DNA from: Cyathus striatus
Lineage: Eukaryota; Basidiomycota; Agaricomycetes; Agaricales; Nidulariaceae
Direction of reading: 5' to 3'
Assembly (NCBI GenBank): GCA_025738555.1
Contig: JAOVFP010000009.1
Coordinates: 310,001 to 374,000, forward strand
Length of the DNA stretch: 64,000 nucleotides
Part shown: positions 57,258 to 64,000 of the stretch, one piece after another
Position numbering within the stretch: the stretch's first letter is position 1
Layout: each line of letters starts with the position of its first letter
Program-made: the position numbers and the translations under genes
The notes under the pieces: generated by a model
The model's database searches: none
What the model saw: only the letters and a program-made list of their open reading frames with translations
What the model was told of the DNA's origin: nothing

Positions 57258-59664
57258 ATGTAGTGTACGGTTAATACAGACGAAATTCTTTCAACGTTCC
57301 CTATGTGTTTCATTATTCGACCTAGCCGCTGAAATGCCACTTTCCGAAACCTCTTTGGGCAGCCGAGTGCCTCGAATCTGTTGCAACGAATTAGGGCAGG
57401 AGGCATCGCAGAGTACGCCTTACAGGGACCCAATCTTCTGGATAGTGCGGTAATGCTTCGGTATCCGCGTCATTCAGTTATGTTATTTTTACTGGCACGC
57501 ATGCACTGGTGGGGAGCGGCATGATCTATTGCATTTCTCCGGCGCAGAATGTGCATATTCCGCTGGTAGTACTCCGCATAGCGGGTCTGGTAGCCACTGT
57601 ACTAACTGCAAGCAATCAATTAGGTGAAACCACATTCTGTTACCGAACGGCGGACATGAACTATCCGCACGTCGCGTAGTAGTCGTACTTACGCCTGTCG
57701 CAGACACTATTCATGCATATGTCAGTCGAGTTCGAACGTGCTTGGAGTAAATGTGAGTCCGCGACATCTGGCGGCTTGAACGAAGTGCGGTTTGCTTGCA
57801 GCAGTGGAAACTAAAATGGATACACTCCGTTACATGTAGTGGCAGCGGCCATTCTGATGGCAAATTTTTACTGTATAGGTTCAAATTTCAATGGCGGGCG
57901 ATTCTCGACTCTCCTTTGCTATCATATGTTCGGGTATGTCGCCGCAGTGATTTGTATGCTATGCTCGCAACCGGAGCCGCCTGCAAGTCAACTCATGTAT
58001 CCTGAAATAACGCATGTCACAGCGATAGTGATCAAGGAACTCATCAACGAAAGTGGCATGATACATCTTATTTTATCTTCATTCCAGGGTGTTTACCCAG
58101 TGTATATATTTTTCGATTGAAGCCATTTAAGCATGCCCTTGCTTGCCGTGTCTCGCCACTATTTTGCATGCCCTCGAGGATGTCTATCCATTTCGCGGGT
58201 GTGCTCTCGAGGCGGTTATAAACATGCAGGGTCGCGCCATGTGTGCATGGGCGCCTGCGCTTTCCGGCGGTGTACCTGTTATAGATGACTACGGTCAGAG
58301 CGGACCATAGCCGTAAAGGTAGGCGGGATCGACGCTAAGATTAGATACGTCGGGAGCCCGGACAGTGAAATCTTTCCGCCAGACAAAAACTCAATGGAGT
58401 GCCTATTCTATTGGACTGCCTCAAGGAGTACAGTTCAAGTCTAAGCTGACAGTCCTTGACAGATGGCTACTTCTATCTCCGACCTAGAGATAACACGCTT
58501 ACTGTAGGACTCGTTAAGTCGTGAAGATGGAGGAGTGTAGTGAATAAACGTTATTCAGCATGTGTGTTATGCGACACTGAGTATATTTGATTGAGCAAAG
58601 TCGACATTCGATGAGGTGCTCGTTTACGGCTGACAATGTTTTAGGAAGCTTTCAAGGCGGACTGGAGTAGGAATATTATTTTTGGTCCGAGGGTTGTAAA
58701 ATACATTCTAAGTTCTGTGGCAAACACGGCAGGGCGTCGAATGAATAGAGAACCATACGTGCCATGAACAAAAGGACGGCATGATCAACTCGTCGCTCTC
58801 GCCAACTTCCGGCCGGGTGTCCTGAATTCTGAGCGGGTGATCCGTGGTATCAGCGTGATGGAGTGTGAGAAGGCGAAACAAGCATGCTCGGTGGGGGTTG
58901 TTGGCAGAGACATTGAGGAAGCCGAATGGAGGCAACACTAGGCAACATGGGTTGGAGTGCCGAAATACAAAATAGGAAGGAGGCCTTCCTAATGCAGAAG
59001 TGGAGCGTGGGAAGGGAATATTAGTCCGTGTGCGTTGGCGCTGTCGGGTTTAGATTGGTTATGGCATATAGAAGAAGGTGCTCAAATGTCATGTTGGCAT
59101 CACCTCCCTTGTTTTTCGGAATCTTTACTGCTTAGCCCCCTGTTGAAAGCATGAATGAAGTTTCGTCTTCTTTCATTTCCTGTTGCTGAGCACCGTGGTG
59201 GCTTCAAGCTTGCAATGTCCTCGACCACCTAGGACGTGTTGCTCTCGGTGGAGTCTTCCTGACCCCCTGACCCATCTTCCATCATTCATATTCACGGTAT
59301 CATTGATGCTAGTCTTTCTGGAAACCTATTCCTGGAGATCCACACGTCGCAGGTGGTATTGGTCAGCGGAACTCCTCTGGCAAGTGCTATTCTGACCCGC
59401 GGTGGGAGCAAGAGAACCGCTGAGAACCGTCACGCTCAATCATAGTAAGCCAATGCATATCACCATTCCCATAGGAGCATCTACTGTTTGCACGCGATCA
59501 ACGAAACAATGATAAACGGTCCACCTTCTACTGATCAATATACAAGGCTGTATATGTATGTGCCTTACCCGCCCATTGAAGAAGTCTCTTCCTGATCTCC
59601 GCTCCCACTGGTTATCCTCTTACCTCAAAGGCCTCCCCTCCGAATTCCACGCACCAAACCCCCC
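57258..59664. other. Long region without recognised genes
   Basis: About 2.4 kb. Several short open frames on both strands (for example 57489-57707 minus, 57839-58120 plus, 58708-58938 minus) show no family motif and no consistent exon chain. Some may be decayed coding sequence. The last part should hold the promoter of the transcription factor gene. Confidence 0.4.
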
Positions 59665-62600
59665 ATGTCTCCCTCCATTACTACAAGAGACCAAGACCAT
59701 GAACTTCATTCCAGACCGCTCAAGAGGCCACGCAAAGCCGCTGCGGGGTCAAAACCTTCTCAACCCGACGAACCTCCCTTCACAAGTGCTGCCCCAGTCG
59801 ACCATATTTTCATAGCGGACGGTATCATAAACAAGAAACCAGTCAAGAAGGTTTGTGTCCACCAACCCTGCGCCCCGTTGTCAAACCCTGCATTACCTGA
59901 CTGACCTGCAATTTTACCTGCAGGCACCCCTATCTTGCTGCGAATGTCGACGGTGAGCAATGTTTTCTCTCTGCATGCATTGGTTGTTGAGCGGCGCATC
60001 CCCAACTGTCCACAGCCTCAAACTAAAGGTGGGTCTTCAACCATACCCCATAAGGTGACCCTGATCCTCATCTCGGAGATAGTGCGATCGCAACTTCCCC
60101 TGTGCGTCATGTAAGGTAAGTTTCCGCTCGTGCTAGAGCTTAAGACTCGCGGGTAGTTGGAGATAGTGCCGGTTACCCATCTCTTCAACTCGATACTCAT
60201 GTTATTTCTTTCTGTTATAGAAACGCGGATGTGCTGAAATATGCCCCGATGGTGCGTTATTCTGTCTCGTGAGAGTACTTTCGAAGTTAATCGTGGGGAT
60301 TGAAGGTGTTCTTGTTTCTGGCAAGGGAACGCGGTTTATTCTTGCCAATACTGAACAGTTGCATGCTAAGATTCATGAGATGAGTGAACGTATCAGAAGC
60401 CTCGAAGACGCCCTGCAGAAACTGCATGCAGAGAAAGCACCTGACCCTCACCCGCTGATGTACCCTGATCTACTTGGGATCAAGAGTACTATGGGCCTCT
60501 ACAGCGGTGGTCAAAATCACAACGACGCGGGAGCTTCGTCCAGGACAGAAATGGGTGGTCATCAGAATGGAAGGGTACCAGAGGAGCAGATGGAGGTGGA
60601 TAGAGGTGACCGAGGATCTAGCGAGGATATGGACATGGCGGTGGACCATCCCTTGACTGGGGTATGTCGTCTCGGTTTCCATTATTTATATTTATCATCT
60701 TACCCTACCCTCTCCTTCCAGGAGCGCCGGGCTTTTAAGCAAGAGAACGAAACCTTGGCTTCTGAGGTTCTGCGACTGAGTCATGCATTTCCCTTACCTG
60801 AAAATGTTAATCCGGAGCCAAATATTCCTATGAGGAGTTACATTCGTAGTCAGCTTCCTACCAGAGTTCAAGCGGACCATCTATGGAAGCAGGCACGGCA
60901 GAACGCACTGTGGCAGTAAGTGTTATTCGCTCTCCTCGGACTGTGCAGTTGACTTACGAGTTGGAAGGTACAACCCTCATCCTAGTTCAACGTTCTATCC
61001 GAACTTAGCGCATCATTGTTACACTGCAAATGCAAAGGAACTCAATCCACGTCGTCTTGCTCTTTTGTTTATGGTGCTTGCTGTAGGATGTCTTGTTGAC
61101 CTAGAATTTAGACCTGCGGATTCTCCAGATGCGGAGAAGTTTCATCAGCTTGCTCGCGCATCGCTCTGTGAGATACCAGTCATGGAGGAGACAAATGTGG
61201 AGACAATTACGGCCCTTTTCTATGAAATCTGGTACTTGCTTGTATTCTCGGATAAGAAGAAGGCTGCTGGCTACGCATGGGGCCTTATGGGGCTCACAGC
61301 AAAGTTGGCACAAAGTGTGCGTTACTTTCGTATCGTGCCTGGCACTTGTACTTATGTTTTATACCCAGATTGGGCTACGTACGTTTCGTCCTATGACACT
61401 TGAAGCTGTTACTGAACAGGGTTGGCTTCAGATCGAAATGGTGGCAAATCGAAGGTTATCCCTGAAGAGGTTGAGAAAAGGAGATCGTTGTTTTGGGAGT
61501 TACTGTACTTGGATGCGCGCCTGGTATGCGTTCATTCTGTCGCGATTGAAAGGTGTATCCTCATCGATGCATAGTCACTCTCGTTAGGTCGGCCTCCCTC
61601 GCTTTCCATCAATCATATGGATTGTCAGCGACCATCATACACCCCTGATGATGATTGTGCACCATCTGAATCCTTACACTATTGTATGCCAATAAGTTCA
61701 ACCTTTTTTTTTCCTTGGCTGACTTTTTCGCAGATCAAGAATGGAAACATCTCTGCTATTTACAATGTCTGGCTCCTGTTTTAGATGCTATCTCCAAACC
61801 GTCACTAGAATATACTACCGTATTGGACCTAGACAAGACGATCCGCGACTTTTCTATTCCTGCTCCTCTGAGACAGAAGGAACTTCACTCACGATCGCTC
61901 ATCATGCAGAAGGCTTCGTTATCTACCGTTTTGGAGGCTGGTGAGTTCATGTTTCAGTCAAATTTATCATAGGGCGGCTGTTAATCCATGATGGCATCAG
62001 TTCTCCTCCAGTTACATCGCACATTCTTCACTCGCGCATTGAGCGGACCTGAGGAAGCATTCAACCGCCGGCATAAATATGCCCCTTCAGTGGTGGCGGT
62101 GTTCCTTAGCGCTTCAAGGATGATTGCCACTGTGCAGGACCTCTACCATCGCGAACCTCAACTAACAGCAAGGATATTAGGATACTGGTCAAATGCATTT
62201 TCCGCCGCTGTGAGTATCTTATCATGATAAGCGAGTTGCGGCGTGAGTGTAATGATTCTAAATCTGAATCTTGTGGTGTTTAGGTGGCACTTTGCTTACT
62301 TGTATCCCGCGCTCCATTCACGTGTCTGTCCCCTGCTGCGCTTCAAGAACTAGAGAGGGCCCGAATACTCTTTAGGTCAGCTAAAGATACTTGTCCAAGG
62401 GCTCATCAGGTTATCGTAAGTCTATTTCCCATTCTTCTTTTCTCATGAGGAAATTTCGATTAATGCCCATGATCTATTTTAGCCCATACTAGAAACCATG
62501 ATCGACAAAGCAAACTATATCTACAATCGTTGGTCAAATGGACAAGAATTGCCCACGATAGTTTTGCAGCATATCACAGACGAGTTCGCCGTTGATTCGG

Positions 62601-63187
62601 ATGTGTCTCCGAGTGGCGGAAGTGCTAATTCTGTGCCTAATGGTCCTGAGAACAGCCAGCCGCTTTCACCGACCCAAGTTGATTCATTCAGATTCACGCA
62701 TCGAAGTCTTTCTCAGTGCATCGTAGAAGCACATCAAAGAGCGAAGGCACTTTTCCCCATGCGAAAGCCTTGCAATTGTTCTGTTGCGTTGGCGAAGAAT
62801 TGCCCGCCTTCGCATTCTTGGGCACCACCTCCCTCTGTACCTCAGCAGACCTCTCCGGTTCTACCGGAAGTGCCGCCGGCTCTGTCTATCACAATGTCGG
62901 CGATGTCACCTTCAGCAAATTCAGGATCCAGAGGGTCGCCAGCAGGTCATGGTGTTTCCCCGGTGCCGTCATCTTCATCTGCGCGTGTGTCATCCTCCCC
63001 CGCACTTAGCGACGGATATGGATTGTATTCGGCTCAGGTGTTGCCAGGAGATGGTCCCGCGATTCCTCCTCCACCTGTGCCTCCCTTACTTTCTCCAACA
63101 TCGAAGATGGCTGTTGTGGACACTCTAAACTTTGAGTTAGGGGCACTAAACTCGCACAGCGATCAAAGCTGGATGGCTTTCTTCTAG
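59665..63187 (+). CDS. Zn(II)2Cys6 fungal-specific transcription factor
   Basis: Multi-exon gene from the ATG at 59665. A basic N-terminus (PLKRPRKAAAGSKPSQPDE) precedes the binuclear zinc cluster, assembled over four exons as SCCECRRLKLKCDR, FPCASCKKRGCAEICPDG, with all six Cys. A coiled-coil dimer region follows (LHAKIHEMSERIRSLEDALQ). The Fungal_trans middle homology domain is visible in RRLALLFMVLAVGCLVDLEF, IWYLLVFSDKKKAAGYAWG, VIPEEVEKRRSLFWELLYLD and SLSLGRPPSLSINHMD. The C-terminus is Pro/Ser-rich. Family members bind CGG half-sites in promoters as dimers. All joins are in frame, including a GTG C|GG TTG join near 61320/61422. Targets unknown; it is 38 kb from the peptide locus, so a link is not implied. 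Confidence 0.93.
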
Positions 63188-63952
63188 AGAGCGATGACGA
63201 TTTTATTTCAAGAGATCGAGTCCGCACTTTCCGGACTTTTGCGTTAGTTCCTGGGATACTCCGTTTGTTCTGGACTATAGTTTGTAATTGCAGCTCGCGT
63301 AAGAGGGCCTTCATTTGGTTCCGTTTCGGACGATAACAGCGCTTTTTGAGTTATCAAATCGGCAAGGATGATCGTCCGATCTATTTGCAGATTACCATTT
63401 GTGCTTCGTCAGACGTAGACTTTAGTGGCACGCGGGTTCATCTGCGTTTGTTTGTTTTCATATACGAGTCATTTACATTATCCTCATGGTACTCGAGTTC
63501 TTTGGATGATTAGCGAGCTGTTGTAGTTTCGAACTTGGGTAGATGAGACAGAGTTGGGCAGTGTATCGCACGAGATCAGAGATAGCGTGATGACGAACTT
63601 GGTTCGCGTTTTTCGCAACAAATCCAATGCTCAAATATCAAATACCTTCTCGGGCTGCGAGAAAACCGCTGCGAACGGCCCTGAACTGCCCTGGAAAGAG
63701 AATCAATTTCAGACTAAAAGGCAGCTAAAACTTGGTTCGACTTGGGTTTTGACCTCGTGAGGTCACCAAAGTTCCTGCTCTCCGGAAGTCACGGGTCTTC
63801 GTCCGAGAAGTCGTCTCTCTCTCACTTCCATCTCTATCCCCTTTCATTGTCCATCTCTGGCTTTCAAATAACAACCGACAGATATATAGCTCTCTCCTCA
63901 AAATTGACGCAAATCCTCTTCCTTCTGCACCCTTTCTATCCCGACTCCCGAC
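63188..63952. other. Intergenic
   Basis: No supported gene. The region just before 63953 is pyrimidine-rich (CTCTCTCTCACTTCCATCTC near 63810), as in many fungal promoters. Confidence 0.5.
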
Positions 63953-64000
63953 ATGATCGGCAACTCACTGGACTACCTGCCCGATCCCAGCCATCGCCCA
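63953..64000 (+). CDS. Partial gene at window end
   Basis: An ATG at 63953 opens a frame of 16 codons (MIGNSLDYLPDPSHRP) that runs off the window. The pyrimidine-rich promoter-like DNA upstream supports a real start. Too short to identify. Confidence 0.45.
   Translation, partial: MIGNSLDYLPDPSHRP

Overview
The window is nuclear DNA of a filamentous basidiomycete, most probably a mushroom-forming agaricomycete. Genes are dense and carry many short introns (about 45-85 nt, GT-AG with a few GC-AG). Several families are typical of or common in Agaricomycetes: a DUF6535 membrane protein, DUF3328/UstY-like proteins, a seven-helix membrane protein of a type common in mushrooms, and a DIRS-type tyrosine-recombinase retrotransposon. 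Most genes were assembled exon by exon from splice signals and protein family motifs, so boundaries are predictions.

0-8 kb: a small hypothetical gene (-), an intact epoxide hydrolase (+), a repeat-bearing non-coding stretch, and an exon-rich M28 leucyl aminopeptidase (+).

8.5-21.2 kb is the most unusual part. Two tandem UstY-like (DUF3328) genes with HxxHC motifs flank a hidden three-exon RidA/YjgF gene, followed by a seven-helix membrane protein, all on minus. They face a plus-strand gene (16722-18465) that encodes a secreted precursor: a signal peptide and short leader, then 17 copies of a nine-residue unit of the form [E/D]Qxx[A/S]FRR[D/E/G]. Each unit sits on its own 27-nt phase-1 exon. 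Dibasic Kex2-type sites repeat in every unit. UstY oxidases beside a Kex2-processed repeat precursor is the hallmark of dikaritin-type fungal RiPP clusters, so this looks like an undescribed basidiomycete repeat-peptide (RiPP) locus. An S9 peptidase follows on one side and the M28 aminopeptidase lies on the other; their involvement is speculative.

21-33 kb is conserved housekeeping: SAICAR synthetase (ADE1), a DEAH-box RNA helicase, and the cohesin loader SCC2/NIPBL, the last two divergent from one 306-bp intergenic promoter.

34-45 kb is repeat-rich: two lineage-restricted hypothetical genes, diverged direct repeats, and a decayed DIRS-like retrotransposon on minus (gag with CCHC knuckle, RT-RNaseH with an in-frame stop, tyrosine recombinase).

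45.7-64 kb: a Sec14/CRAL-TRIO gene with a one-base frame break, a relic of its 3' end, a DUF6535 protein with triplicated N-terminal exons, RPAP3, guanine deaminase, EMC8/9, a Zn2Cys6 transcription factor, and the first codons of a gene running off the window end.
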